Shown: positions 1 to 12,420, counted from the first letter of the stretch. The stretch is 64,000 bases of DNA from Cryptomeria japonica (GCF_030272615.1 NC_081405.1:608206677-608270676); one strand, 5' to 3'. Numbers and translations are program-made. Notes: a model not told the origin generated them from the letters alone.

Positions 1-1471
1 ACTACAGTTGCAGAGCATGGGAATAGAAGGTTTCAAAGACCTCTATGAAGGAGATGAAGACTTCTCATCAACTTACAAGGTTTGCAAGGAGTTTGAGAAC
101 CATTTCCATGTTGAGTATGCAGATTACACTCTCCAAAATGGTCTCTTGTTCAAGGGTAATCAGTTGTGTGTACCGAGAGGATCCATGAGGAAAACCTCAT
201 CCAAGAGAAACACAATGGTAGTTTGAGTGGACACTTTGGAGTCAACAAAACCTTGGATTTAGTACAGAGGTACTATTATTGGCCAAAGTTGCCAAGAGAT
301 GTGAAAAGATATGTGGAGCAATGTGGGTGTGTGTCAAAGAGCAAAAGGAGGATCAAGCAATGTTGGTCTTTATCAACCATTACCGATCCCAAATAGACCT
401 TGGGAATGTATAATCATGGACTTTGTAGTAGGTCTTCCCAAGACAAAAATAGGTATGGACAACATCTATGTGGTAGTAGATAGATTTTCCAAAATGAGCC
501 ATTTTATTCCATGTAGGACTACACATGATGCAAGCTATGTTGCACATCTTTTCTTTAAGGAGATTGTTAGAATTCATGGACTCCCTTTAAGCATTGTTTC
601 CGACAGGGACATCAAGTTCATGGGCCATTTTTGGCAAACATTATGGAGGAGACTAGGAACTAACTTGTCATTTAGCTTAGCTTACCATCCATAAATAGAT
701 GGTCAAACTGGAGTCATGAATAGGGTGTTAGGCAATTTGCCGAGGTGTTTAACTAAGGAGTATGGTCAGACATGGGACCTAATCATTCCTCAAGTAGAGT
801 ATGCATATAATGATAGTGTGAATAGGACCACTGGTAAAAGTCCTTTTGAGGTTGTGTATGGCAGACATCCAAGAGGAGTATGTGAGTTAAGAGACCTTGG
901 TAGTTTGGAAATGAAGAGTGGACAAGTAGAGGACTTCACTCAAACCATCAAGGAAGTTCAAGAGCAAGTTAAGAAGGCCATCCTTGAATCCACTCAAAAA
1001 GTGAAAGCTGAAGTGGATGAGAAAAGGAGAGAAGTTCAGTTTAAGGTGGGTGACTATGTGATGGTCCATTTGAGCAAAGTGAGGATGCAAAGTGGTAAGC
1101 CTACCAAACTGCAAATGCGAAGGGTAGGAACTTGTAGAATCCTATCGCAATATGGTAAGAATGCTTACAATATTTATCTACCTTTAGATTTGGCTATATC
1201 ACCAGTCTTTAACATTGCTAATATGATCATGTACAAGGGTGAGACAGAAGGGTAGACTATGAATCAAGCCAAGGTACTGCATGACTTAGATGTTAATGCC
1301 TTACCGCATGTGAAGAAGCCTATAGCAGAGGAGATCTTGCAATCCAGAGTAAAGAAGTCCACCAAACACCAGGTCTACATGGAATACTTGGTGAAGTGAG
1401 TAGGTCAGCCTGAGTTTGAAGCTACCTGGGTTGAAGAGAGCAAGTTCAAGATACTTGGCAGAGGGGGAGTA
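1..1471 (+). pseudogene. Ty3/gypsy chromovirus integrase and chromodomain (5'-truncated by window)
   Basis: C-terminal part of a gypsy polyprotein, collinear with 59310-60824. In order: zinc-binding region (second His of HHCC kept, in GHFGVNKT), catalytic core with first Asp in MDFVVGLPK near 420 and second in SDRD near 600, then a basic C-terminal domain and a chromodomain-like tail (near 1325-1450, ending EATWVEE). The third catalytic position reads GQTG, so the usual Glu is Gly. Breaks: a frameshift near 185, one extra G near 328, stop TAA at 692-694 where the other copy has CAA, stop TAG near 1253, TGA at 1397 where chromodomains have Trp. About 44 bases present before the polypurine tract in the other copy are missing here. 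Not functional. Confidence 0.93.
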
Positions 1472-1541
1472 TGGTGTAGGAGCACCCTTCCAAGCTCTCC
1501 CTCCTTATTTTGTTGGTGTTATGCTTCTTTTGAAGCCTTTG

Positions 1542-1549
1542 TATATAAA
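1542..1549 (+). promoter_or_regulatory. LTR TATA box
   Basis: TATATAAA about 70 bases inside the LTR, conserved at 54625-54632 and 60898-60905 in the two related LTRs. Placement fits a U3 promoter; transcription start is not visible. Confidence 0.5.
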
Positions 1550-1760
1550 ATAATGAGCCATGTGCTCATAGGTCCTATTTAGGGTCCTAATTGAGGTCTT
1601 AAGGGTTATAAGTCAAGATTGAGGATTACTTGAAAATTGAGGGTATGTGTTCCTGGGAGGTGTTTAGGAGTCCTTTATAACATGGTGGTGTCCTTAGGTT
1701 GGCCCAATGTGGGTCTAGGAGTCATGAAAAGCAACATTGGGAAAGTTGCTCAAAAGTTGC

Positions 1761-1802
1761 AAAAGTTGCATGACAACTTTGAAAAGTTGTCAAGCAACTT
1801 TT
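1761..1802 (+). other. Inverted repeat (hairpin) in gypsy LTR
   Basis: Arms of 20 bases at 1761-1780 and 1783-1802 (AAAAGTTGCATGACAACTTT and its near-complement, one mismatch) separated by two bases. The same structure is at 61108-61149 and, with more mismatches, at 54835-54876, so it belongs to the LTR family. Confidence 0.8.
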
Positions 1803-3064
1803 CCACCATGATGTCAAATTCTTTAGGTTAGCATGGAAAACCCTAGTATGGGTGCACAAATTGAGGTATGGGTAGTATAATTATTTCCAAACCCTAAGTT
1901 AATGGGTTGTATGTCAGACATTGTACGACCCAAACAAAAGTGACCAGACTGTGATTATTTGTTGGTTACCAGTCAGTATGAAAGAAGAAACCAATCAAGT
2001 TAATGGATTGATTCACATGCAAAACTATGTGGATTGTCTTCAATGGTGTACATACTTTCATTTCAAGAATTTAGACTAGGTTTTAGTTTGCAGGTTGTGT
2101 GTTTGTAAATATTTTGAAAATTGTCTTCTTACTATCTAGTTTTGGACAGGATTGTGTAAATGGCTGCATAACTCCATTCCCCATTGTGGAACCACCATGA
2201 AACCATGGGGAATGAGAGTGCAGACCTTGTACCATACTGAAAAGAAAGCAAGGCCCTTGAAAATGCAGGGAGGCCATCGAGAGACCCAATCCTAGGCGAG
2301 ACTAAACAGTGCCCGACTAGGAAGGGTTAAGTTGCACAGGTCTTGGAGAGGAAGGTTGGTCAAAGAAGAGAGCACCCTTTTGAGGAGTTGGAGAAGGGTG
2401 AGTGAAGTACCATTGGTGTGAAAGAGAAGCTTCCACCAATCTAGACAAGGTGGAAAGAATAGCAAACCTGCACTGTGTCCCTGGCAATCCTAAAAACCCT
2501 CCTAAAAACCCTTAAAAACCTTAAAATCTACCTAAGGTGTTGTACGGCTTCTTGGAGGCCTAAAACCTAGAAAATCCTTGAACCCTTACCAAATGAATGG
2601 TAGTCCATTTTGGGATTTTGGGTTGTTTGTGCATCGTTTGGGAGAGGAAGCCCTAAAGGACCGAGTAGGAGGCCTAATTGGTCCTAATCCTTGTAGCCCT
2701 ATTTTGTAAGCAAAAAGACAAAATAGTGAAATCGGTAAGGGGTTGGACTCTTGAAACTTATTGGGGGCACATGAATGGGCGGAAAGACCATGAATTAGAC
2801 CTGATATAACCTTGCTAAGACCTTGGAAGGTGTAGAACAAGCCTAGCCCTTATTAGCCATAGTAAGTGATTTTGAGTCTCATGAGTAGGAGAGACCTTAG
2901 CAGAAGCATTGCAACTCATTGGTGGGTCGATTTAGCAAGGTAAGGGGACTCCTCAAGAAAAGGAAGTCCTAGAGACCCTAGGGTGTGTGGAGAACACCAG
3001 GTGATCCAAGAAAAGGATCCAAGAGCATAGACTAGGCTAGTCTATCCCAAACCCCATCCCATCA

Positions 3065-4800
3065 ATTAATTTGGACAAAGCCTAAATCAGGTTCATACTT
3101 AATAAAAGAGGATTATGAAATTCTTAGTAGGAATTCCCAATTGCCCTTCATTGGATATGCTTTTCCTTTTGCTAGAAAAATGTAGGGTTGCTAGAAGAAG
3201 GTACATTTTATTGGCTTGCACTTAAGGATAGGATTATCACAAGTGAAAGGCTTTCTAACTTCGGTATCTCTCCTCCCTTTCCTTATATTCTCTGTAACAT
3301 GGAGTTGGAAATAGTGGATCATCTACTTTTAAATTATCCTTTTGCATATGAATTCTAGTCATGGATTTGTCACAAACTCTGCTAGCTCAGTCCATTTCAC
3401 TCTAAATTTATCGTGGTTTTTGAAGCATGGCCGAGATTGTATAAGGATTCCTTCTTTTCTTCTTTATGGGAAGTTTCTCTAGCTATTCTAATTTGGTACT
3501 TATGATGGGAAAGGACTAAGAGTATTTTTAAGGAGAAAAAAATGATGTCTCATGTAATTGTTAATATAGAAAACTCTATTTTGGAGGTTGTTAAAGCTCA
3601 TACCTCCAAGTACAAAAACTTAGATTCCCCTTTCACCTCATGGGAGGATACAATCCTTAAGGAATGGAAGGGAATTTCTCTCCCCTTCAAAGGAAGTTTA
3701 TTAAATAATTATAGTGGGAAGTATAAGAGAAGAGATGTTAAATGGAAACCTCCTGATTATCCCTTCTAGAAACTAGATTTTGACAATGCAGCCAAAGGTA
3801 ACCCTATCATTTCAGGGGTGGGTTTTTTAATTCATAATTATAGGAGTGTAATCTAAGTGGTGGGCATGACAAGGATCCCAAATACTACCAACAATGTGGC
3901 ATAAGTAACAACTTTAGTACATGGCCTACAAGTGGTGTGTGAATATGGGATTAACAATCTGGTGATAGAAGGAGATGCCTAGAACATCATATTGGCTCTC
4001 AAAAAATTTGAAACTCCTATTTGGAAAGTTAATTATATCCTTCAACCGGCTCGACTTCTTAAAACGTTCCAAGCATATTCAATTTATCACTACTTCAGAA
4101 TAGCAAATAGAATGGTAGATGCTCTTCCAAAAAGAGGATGGAGTCTTACACAAGCAAATATCTGATTGGGTAGGATAGATATTCAAAGTGATACCATTCT
4201 AGCACCAATTACTTAGGAAAAATCATTTAGAATTTCCCTAACCCTTTTGGTTTTATTGCAAGTCCTAATAGTAAAAAGAGGAGTCACCCTCTTAGTGGAT
4301 AGCTCCCACTGGCCTATGCCCACTGTCTGTGAACAACTCATCCCCTTGCTTTGTCCATTTAATGATTCCCATGGAGGTACCGATTATGGGAATGTGTCCT
4401 TTTTGGTATGATACATTGCATTTGGCAAGTTTTTGATATTGCATGCAACAACTTCAAGAAACAAAAGGCTTTAGGAAGGATGATCTTCTAGGTGAAGTGT
4501 GCTTAGAATGGTACATGGAAAGTTTTTTTGAAGCATGCCATTTATCCTCTTTACCATATTATATCTTTCCCTTGTGCAAATTTATTGCCTCCTACCATCA
4601 CCACATGTCGAGGCTTGTGCGTCTTTAGAGAGTATGGGATTTAATAGGTGCTATTTGCTTCATTTTTGGCCTAGTTATAGAATTGCAAATTCCCTTTCCT
4701 ATATCTCTCTGTAAAATCAGAGATCTTCAAGTTCTCTTTGTTTATCGGTATCTGTAAGTCAAAATTATTCTTCGGACTTGGTTCTAGGGAGAAATGGACT
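3065..4800 (+). mobile_element. LINE 3' part: RT zinc-binding region and RNase H, decayed (left copy)
   Basis: Sequence after the ATTAA target site continues a plant LINE. Near 3280-3430 a frame reads like the zf-RVT region after LINE reverse transcriptases (CNMELE..DHLLL.. pattern). At 3540-4165 a frame leads into an RNase H domain: LDFDNAAKGNP near 3775 (first catalytic Asp), VIEGDA near 3965 and MVDALPKRGW near 4115. Stops at 3767, 3855, 3902 and 3979 break it. Downstream to about 4800 is LINE-like tail without clear domains. It is the counterpart of 62380-64000; the matching LINE 5' part is seen only at 49.8-54.55 kb. Confidence 0.85.
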
Positions 4801-5690
4801 ACAAGTGGTGACTTAATTAAAGAATTGTTGTTCCATTCTCTAGGTGGGAGTTTCGAACCTCAACCGTGTTCACCCCTCATCAGATGAAATAAATTTTCTC
4901 CTGGGATAGTAGCAATATTCTGAACACCATCATCAATGTCGTAGCGGAATAGGTAATTTACTGTAAGGGTCCACAAAATATCTACCCATCCCAAGTGGTT
5001 TTCATTTTCCTATCTAATGCTTTTGATATCATACAAAATTATGGGTTTTTGTTTCTCTTGGTGTCCCAATTTATCAAGAGTGATTTTGTTCCCCCTCGTA
5101 TTCTAGAAAGGGTGGTGAAGAAATATGACTTTTTCAATGGTAAAGGCTGGGTTGGGGGTATTTTCCCAAGGAGGTTCTTAAAAAAGAAACCCCAATATGT
5201 TAAATTGTATAATGCCATGAAAATCAACTTGGATTCTAATAATTGTAAGTTCTTTGAGGGGGAGTTGAGTATCTTCTTTGAAATGGCCTCCTTTGTTGAA
5301 GCTTCCCTCTTTTCCAGCCTGTTCTATGCCCTGTATCACCTCATCTGACACCACCATTTGGCCTCGAAACTACTTATTAATCCACTCTAAAGACTATCCT
5401 CGTAGGGGTCCAAAATATTTGTTTGTTGGGTTTAGATTCAGCGAATCCTAGGCTCTACAAGATGTTAGACATAGTCTTGGTGGCTCCCATGCATATTGGT
5501 AATTTCACACCAAATATTTCCCTCGCAGAGGCATGAAAGAATCTAATGTGGGTCTCCAAGTGGATGAAAATTAGGTTGAGAAAGGGGGAGGTCTTGACAT
5601 TGGTGGCTTACAATCTCAGAGGGGATTGTGGGTTGATGAATTTGTGTGAAAAAATAATCTCCAAATATGAAGGTATGATGTGTTTTGTCT
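4801..5690 (+). pseudogene. Unidentified coding-like relic
   Basis: An open stretch of 117 codons (4995-5348) is followed, in another frame, by about 110 codon positions (5350-5690) broken by only two stops, reading ..LYKMLDIVLVAPMHIGN.. and ..GEVLTLVAYNLRGDCGL... Composition is protein-like and basic or hydrophobic patches alternate, but I recognise no domain. It may be a further LINE segment or another element. No start, promoter or partner gene can be supported. Confidence 0.3.
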
Positions 5691-8637
5691 AGCCTTTTTC
5701 TCACATGTTTTTCTCTAAATTTTAGTATTGGGTACTACTCCTCATGATTTATGGAGAAGCTTTCTCAGTTAAGGCTTAATGCTCTCCAATTATGTTTAGA
5801 TGTAGTTGCAGGTTGAGCGTAGCTCTCTGCCTTACCAATTTTTTCTCAATTTTGTTCTTTCAAGCATGGTAGTTTGTGCAGATTGATCCTGGCTCTTTGG
5901 ATTTATATTTTCTATATTTTCCTAGTTACGTTCCTTATAATTTGGCTCTATATTGGGTCTGGGTTTTGTAAAAGCCATGTTCTCCTAATTTTGGATTCAG
6001 TCTTCTTTCTTGTTCATTAGGAAGAGTAAAGTGAGTTGTCTTGATCATTTGTACAACTATAAAGTTACTCGAAGAAAGGGGACAATCTAGGAGAATTTGG
6101 TCCAAAGTAAAAAGAGAACAATTAAACAAGTTACATCAATTCATTATCAACAAGTTAGTTTTCCCAATTTATAAATCACTTCTACATTTCACAACATTTT
6201 TGTAATTGACAAGATCAATCTCACTAAACATATTTAAAAAATAAATAGTATTTGTAAAATAGTATGGATAATATTTCATATTTTAATAAATAGTTAAAAA
6301 ATTATAATAGGTAGTATATTTTATATGATTATTATTAAAATATAAATTTATTGAGAATATTTTGATACGAAAAGATATAATTGTTTCTAATTTTCTAATA
6401 TTTTAATTTGGATTTTTAGAATAGTTTCTATTTTCATAAAAACTTTGTCAATTTAATTTTTTAAATATATTTAATAAGATTGTCTTGAAAATAATTTTAA
6501 AAACTTGTTTTTGACATTTATTATTATGATTTATTGTTAAAATGTAATATAAACAATATTGTTTATTATTACTAATTTAGTAAATTTAATATTTTTGCGT
6601 ATATTACTAGTTTATCATTGTTTTTGTTTTTTTTTAAATTTCATTCTTTTTTAAGCTATTTAAGATATCCATATGTGATATGAATAATAAAAGGATAAAG
6701 ATTATCATTTCTTTCAAAGAAACATGTGCATCTAAATTTTACATAAGGTTTTTCATTTTCTTTAAATTTTTACACAAGTATTTTCATTTCTTTCTAAGAA
6801 ACAGGTGCATTGCCATTTTCCACAAGATTTACACAAGGAATTCTATTTCTTTCCAAAAAAAACAAGTGTATTTGCATTTTATGTAGCTTCAATATAACTT
6901 CAATTAAGATATACACTTTGCACCTCATACAATTATGTAATTAAATGCATGTATTTTTTGAAATATCATTGATTCTTAAAATGTCAAAGGAAAGACATTG
7001 AAATGACCAAACTCTCGTAAAAAAGTCATATGACAGATAAAGGTGGCTGTCAAATTCTAGGCTTTCTTTCATGTATATAATTTGTAGTAATTCTCTGATA
7101 AATATATTATACTAATTCACGCGTAAATGTGATACCCCTCTCCTACCACGCTATTTCTATTTCTGAAGGACTTATATTGATCTCTAACATTTTACTATAT
7201 TATATTTGAAATTATATGCTAGGCAATAAAGTGTATAGTATAATGTTTTGATGTTCATATTTAATTTTAGGGTTATGGTATGTCCATTAGTTTTTGTAAT
7301 TATAAGATTTTGGTGATTCATATTTAATTTTAGGGTCCTTGCTCAAATATAATATATATTGTTATGGTTTTGAATGAATGAATTTAATCAATTGAAAAAT
7401 AGATAAATACAAATTATTATTTATATAAATATAAAATGTTTTGAGTACTTTTACTCCAGTCGAAATTTAAGGTATGCAACCTATTCATGGATATACTTGT
7501 GTGTTCCTGTAATCCATAATTGGATAATAGTTGGTATTTATTTAGTAGTTTACTGTGTATATGAGTAATGTTATTAGTTTTCATTTAAATAAGTTTAATT
7601 AGCATTGATGATTTAGAATTGGGTAATAATAGTATATTTTATTCTTTTGGGAATTGAATTCTTCTATACATGATATTAGGTGAAAGCTAGTGTGAATGTT
7701 AATTACATTATCAATTTATTTAAGTTACTTAAATTAAATCTTAGACAACAATGCAATATTTATATTAGGTGAAAGCTAGTGTGAATGTTAATTACATTAT
7801 TATTTAAGTTACTTAAATTAAATCTTAGACAACAATGCAATATTTATATTTAAGTGGCATGTAAAGTTGTTTTGAATAACTTGTCTAGAACATAAGTTAA
7901 TTAATATTATCTGGTGATTGTCAAACAATTAACAATAGTTTCTTTATATATTTGTAATATAGTTGGGTTTTATTTAAATAAGCTAATTAATGGTGGGATA
8001 ATAGAATAGGATCACGGGGAACATAACAGTCTAGAATAATATTGATGGAGGGGGGAAAGTGATTCAAGTTCATTAAGTTTATCTTTGCTTTTCCTATAGA
8101 ACGAACCATGCAGAGATGAAGTAACATGCAACATTGAAGTGAGAAAATTAAGCATGAGGAACACAAAGAGTAGTAGAAAGCGGAGAGACTCCTAGCACAA
8201 GGAGAGCACCGAGCACAAGGAAAGAAACTTGGTAGGGAAGAATGCCCATCAGGTTTCTCAAGACGAGCATAAAGGGACAAGAAGATATTTTTCTCGAAGA
8301 AGGCAAGTGTAAAGGGTCCCATAGGCAGTGATAGAAGACACAAAATTCTAGTTCCAATATCACTTTATCCTTGTTTCTCTTTATTTCTTTAATAGTAACT
8401 TTTGTATCCCTCAACAAAAGAGAACAAAGCAAAAAATCTTTCTGAAAACTAGCAAACCTACACTTTAAACCACGATAAATGATCAAATGGGAATGAAACA
8501 AAAGGGTTTGAACAAAAAATTAGACATGGCATGTTAGGGGAAATATGCTTTTAAAAACCTTCTCTCAGATGAAAAAATGGGCTTAGAAACTCTAGGAGTG
8601 GTAAAATAGACACTGAATAGTTTCAAACCAACACAAG
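5691..8637. other. AT-rich unassigned stretch
   Basis: No gene supported. 6160-6660 is very AT-rich with short A/T runs. 6700-6880 repeats a motif around TTTCTTTC.AAGAAAC and ACACAAG about three times at roughly 60-70 bp spacing. Minus-strand open frames around 7987-8501 overlap each other and look like chance frames. Confidence 0.5.
7676..7850. repeat. Tandem duplication, about 89 bp unit
   Basis: Two adjacent copies (7676-7764 and 7765-7850), each starting TTAGGTGAAAGCTAGTGTG and ending in TGCAATATTTATATT. They differ by a small deletion in the second copy (CAAT). Confidence 0.93.
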
Positions 8638-8638
8638 A

Positions 8639-9212
8639 TGTAGTACCCCTCCTTTTATTAGACGTTTTTGATACTCTTTTGATCATGTTGACTTTTCAGT
8701 AGTTTTTGTGGATACACTATGTGGTGATGTTTTTATTCAGATATCATGCTATTATGGACTATGCTTTGATGTGTGATTCAGTGAATGTTGATTATGCATT
8801 ATTTACTTATAAATGATTAGATGTTAACTTTATTTATGTGTTATTGACCATGGACTAACACATTTACCTTATGTATGAGTTGCATTATGTATTTGTCTTC
8901 ATGTATGTGTGTAGTTTGTATGGGGTGCAAGGAAATTATTTCCCATCACTCACTTCGGTGAGACATGGAAAGCCACGATTCTCCTTCACGGGTGATATAT
9001 GTGTGTGTGTGTGTGTGTGTGGTTCAATTGCAAGAGGTACAACATATTGACTCCATTTGGCTCCATAGGTTTGAGCGTACCTAATAAACCCAATTGAAGT
9101 AGAGGAGATAGTCTTAAGGTGTCCTAGATATCATCCCTAGCCTTGCTTGATAGTGAGCGTATAGTGAGCATTGCCAGTCTTTTGTCAACCTTTGTTATGT
9201 TGGTATGAGAGT
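8639..9212 (+). other. Possible LTR remnant with primer-site-like end
   Basis: Starts TGTAGTACCCCTCC, a style of LTR start seen in plants, and is followed at 9201-9213 by TTGGTATGAGAGTG, close to the TGGTATCAGAGC primer site of the other elements here. No second LTR and no internal coding follow, so this is weak. Confidence 0.25.
9001..9021. repeat. (GT)n microsatellite
   Basis: Ten uninterrupted GT units after ATATAT. Confidence 0.97.
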
Positions 9213-10380
9213 GAATTCCTTATTTTTTTGTTAAGTTGAGTTTGTGTGTTATGCGTTTTGTGACTTTATTAATTTTCTTCTAGTGTTATTTAATGTGAAA
9301 CTAATTATTAATACCTTATGGTTATTAATAATTAATGTGTATTTCATTTATAAATTAAATTAAGGATAATTAATATGGGCACTTTTTATGGTTATATAAA
9401 TAAATCAAGCATTCTAGATTGATTGATTAAATTAATTGTTTTAGTATATATCATATAGTACATTTATAATGTGTCTTGTTTATTTGAGAAAAGTTATTTC
9501 AACTTTTAAAAATTAAAATATCTAAATGACTTTTATTTGTGTGTGAGGAAATATTAGTTTTTAAATTTAAAAATATGAAGGTTATTAAACCTATTTCTTC
9601 CGCAACTTCTTGATCTCTACAATGCACGCAATAAATCTCATATTCAATCATATACGGACAATATTAATTTACAGTTATATAGACCAGGGATTATGACTCT
9701 AGAGGCTTGTACGTGCACAATGTAAATAGAACCAGGGCCTAATACAGCCACTCCAAAATTTGACATACGAAAATTGATTGCTGTACAATGTATTTTGTCT
9801 CGAAGTCAAACACATAATTCATAATTCAGGTAGGTTTTTGTTACTTTATTTTATAGTGTTTTCATTTAGGGTTTTCTTGTAATTTCATAAGGCTTTTTAT
9901 TGCTTCATTTTAAGTTCTTTTTTCTTCAAAGGCTGCTTTCTTCTTTTTTCTTTTTTTTTTTTGGTTTCATTTAGGGTTTTCTTTTAATTTTATAAGGCTT
10001 TTTATTGGGTTATACAGCCACTCTAAAATTTGACTTTTGAAAATTTGATATTTTGTTTCAAAGTGAAACACACAATTTACGGTTTTGTTACTTTCTTTTA
10101 TAATGTTTTCATTTAGGGTTTTCTTTTATTTTTTCAAATCTTTTAATTAATTTTATTAGACTTCTTATTGCTTCATTTAAAGTTCTTTATTCTATCATAT
10201 CTTCTCTTTTCTTAATTATTTTATGTCTATAATAAAAATTCTACACTATCAAATCTAGAATGTTTACCAGATTCTATATAAATATACTACCATACTATCA
10301 TTACTTTCCTATAATTATTTATTTTGATAATGAATCATAAAATATGTTCTAACATAAATTATAAAAATTCTAAAAAAACA
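9213..10380. repeat. AT-rich stretch with imperfect direct repeat
   Basis: Two related blocks start at 9743 and 10013 with TACAGCCACTC(C/T)AAAATTTGAC and run through TTTTGTTACTTT to TTATTGCTTCATTTAAAGTTC (about 9920 and 10190). The phrase TTTCATTTAGGGTTTTCTT appears three times (about 9863, 9966, 10107). No coding seen. Confidence 0.65.
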
Positions 10381-10505
10381 GGGGATGAGTCCACAATGCA
10401 GCGCTACGAACTTTTTACATGAAAGATCTTGAGCTGGAGTTTATTCCACTGATTGTTAACTCCACAAAAGAACTAATAATACCACTTACTACACAAATAT
10501 ACTAA

Positions 10506-10745
10506 CTACAAACTTGAGAAGCATAAGTTAAATCTACAAGGCAAGGCATAAGTTATATATACGGCCAGCAGAGGCATCTCAATTTTTTTCCTTAAGATCG
10601 AAATATTCCCAATGGTTTGATTGTGAACGGGAAGTTCACCCACTCCTTCGATGTTGATTTCCTTGGCCTTTAGAAAATCAAATGTTGTTGAATGCACGTA
10701 TAATTCTGAGGACTTCCACTTGTACCAGGACTCCTAGCTCTTCAG
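10506..10745 (-). pseudogene. Small unidentified minus-strand frame
   Basis: Minus-strand frame with protein-like composition (SWYKWKSSELYVHSTTF.. then KAKEINIEGVGELPVHNQ) from about 10745 down to 10506. I recognise no family. It ends in a stop near 10506 and has no supported start. It could be the last exon of a decayed gene or chance; the AAATCAAATGTTGTTGAATG sequence inside it is repeated just upstream. Confidence 0.25.
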
Positions 10746-10857
10746 TATTGTTTTTACTTCCATATAGAATAAAAATCACGTTCTTTCCTAGCTGTGGACG
10801 ATTTGTTTTCACTTCCATATAGAATAAAAATCAAATGTTGTTGAATGCACGTATAAT
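10674..10857. repeat. Interleaved short direct repeats
   Basis: Sequence AAATCAAATGTTGTTGAATG plus CACGTATAATT occurs at about 10674-10704 and 10827-10857; CTTCCATATAGAATAAAAAT occurs near 10758 and 10812. The pattern suggests a local duplication of about 55-150 bp. Confidence 0.8.
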
Positions 10858-11050
10858 TTTTTTCTTTACATTTTTTGATTCATCAGCATTTCACATTTGC
10901 TTTTCATCTTTTTCTTTGTTAGTTTTTTTTTTCATTTGTCCCAATTTATGGTTCAAAGATTTTGGAATAATGGTTTAGGGTTTGGATGGAAGGAGTTCTA
11001 GGAGCAACCTTATTTTAAGGATACACATAGCCCCTAATTTAATGCTTTCA

Positions 11051-11170
11051 TTAAATGAAGATACTTTCAATTATGCTAAGCTACCATTAACATTTAGATT
11101 TCTTGATTGATTAAATGAAGATACTTTCAATTATGCTAAGCTACCATTAACATTTAGATTTCTTGATTGA
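11051..11170. repeat. Perfect 60-bp tandem duplication
   Basis: 11051-11110 and 11111-11170 are identical, each starting TTAAATGAAGATACTTTCAA and ending TTTCTTGATTGA. Identity over 60 bp means a recent event or an assembly slip. Confidence 0.97.
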
Positions 11171-11639
11171 TGGATATAAAAGAACTTGATATCTATGATT
11201 CATTCAAAATTATTCTTGTTCTTACATACCTTGCTCAAGTAGGCCTAATATTTTTCTTCTATATTCTATGCTTTTATCGATTTCATTTTTAATGGGGTAT
11301 TTATTATTTTTTAAGCACAATAATGTATCATTTTTGTGTAGTTAAAAAAGATCAATGTTTGGTATCTTAACTTTGACAAAAGTAGATGATCTTAGGTTAT
11401 AGGATATTGGGGCTTTCTCCTTATTAATGCTTTTTGTTGATTGATCACTTTTAATGATGATGCGACTCATGGTATACTCTTTATTAACATGTTTTACATG
11501 GTCCCTCTCATTTAATTGATCATCTATGTATTCGAAAAGAAAAGTTTCTTATATAGGGATATGAAGGTTGTTGGGGTATGATATGATTAGGTTCTAATAG
11601 GTGTCTTATCCATGTTATAATTAGTGTCTTAATTTAGGA
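11171..11639. other. Unassigned stretch
   Basis: AT-rich, stops in all frames, no repeat or domain recognised. Confidence 0.5.
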
Positions 11640-12420
11640 CTCAGGGATGTCCACTCAACTTTAGAAGGTTGTGCATTATTCTCCAATGCTTCCAACACTT
11701 TATCTAATTGAATAATCTCCTTAAAGGAGAAATTTTGAAGGCTCTCCACCACAACTCATATGATATTTCAAATAATATAGAAGCCATATAAGTTCTTCTA
11801 CCACAAATATGCCAAGAGACTGACTCATTCCTTGTAATGCCTCTTGTTCCTTTTGTCTATCCTTGAATAATTATTTTATTTGTAATTATGATAGGACTAT
11901 GTTGTCTTGAATAAAAGAAGAGGGGAGTCCCAATTGGACTAGTTGTTCGATGCATCCTCTCATCAACTTTGTTGTGTGATTCAAGGTCTTTATACTTTTA
12001 TTTTCAATGTGGATTTTTAACAACTTAAGAACTCAATGTACTTACTAGCCGCTTGTCTCTTGTTACCCACTCCTACTACATGTAGATCATCTTTGGTTGT
12101 GCTACATAGCTTTTGCACTAGTAATTGAGAATCTACAATGTTTGGCCCACAATAGATGAGAGTATTTGTTCTATGAAACTACTCACCTTCACTCTTAAAT
12201 TTTGTGAATCTGTGATTAATCACAACTCAGGGTTCAAATTGACAATTATGTCTTTAATTATCTCCTAGTGTGAAAAATATAATTATTGGGTCATGTGGAC
12301 AATATTAGTCTATCAAGAGAAGTAGGATAATTCATCCATTTGTTGCTGGAGTTGTTGGTCCTTGGCTTTAATTTCATGCTCGAGTTGTTGTTGTATCCTT
12401 TGAAGTTTGGGAAACTTTAT
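11640..12420 (-). pseudogene. Coding-like relic, possibly gag-type, minus strand
   Basis: Read on the minus strand from about 12420 downwards, a frame gives a glutamine-rich coiled-coil-like run (LQRIQQQLEHEIKAKDQQLQ), and further on segments such as LMRGCIEQLVQLGLPSSFIQ and KEQEALQGMSQSLGIFVVEE, with stops and frame changes. Coiled coil plus such helical segments would fit a retrotransposon gag-like or an unknown TE ORF. No zinc knuckle or pol domain is visible. Confidence 0.3.

Larger units (their letters stand above)
1472..3064 (+). repeat. 3' LTR of the left gypsy copy
   Basis: Starts TGGTGTAGG directly after a polypurine tract (GAGGGGGAGTA) and ends CCCATCCCATCA, followed by ATTAA. About 1.59 kb; aligns end to end with LTRs at 54552-56130 and 60825-62379. 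A TATATAAA box lies at 1542-1549. A 10-bp AAAAGTTGC-type unit is repeated once more here (1751-1770) than in the other copies. Short open frames inside are not genes. Confidence 0.95.
1..4684 (+). repeat. Left copy of a nested gypsy-in-LINE duplication
   Basis: Base 1 aligns with 59310 and base 4684 with 64000, with only small indels between. The copy covers gypsy integrase, chromodomain, 3' LTR and the LINE 3' part behind it. Both copies have the same junction: LTR end CCCATCA, then ATTAA, then LINE sequence. An element inserts at one site once, so the junction points to duplication of an already nested locus. True extent on either side is outside the window. Confidence 0.93.

Noticed and set aside
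7987-8501. Two overlapping minus-strand frames of 117-118 codons
   Set aside because: They overlap in different frames, are low-complexity and hydrophobic, and match no pattern; likely chance frames.
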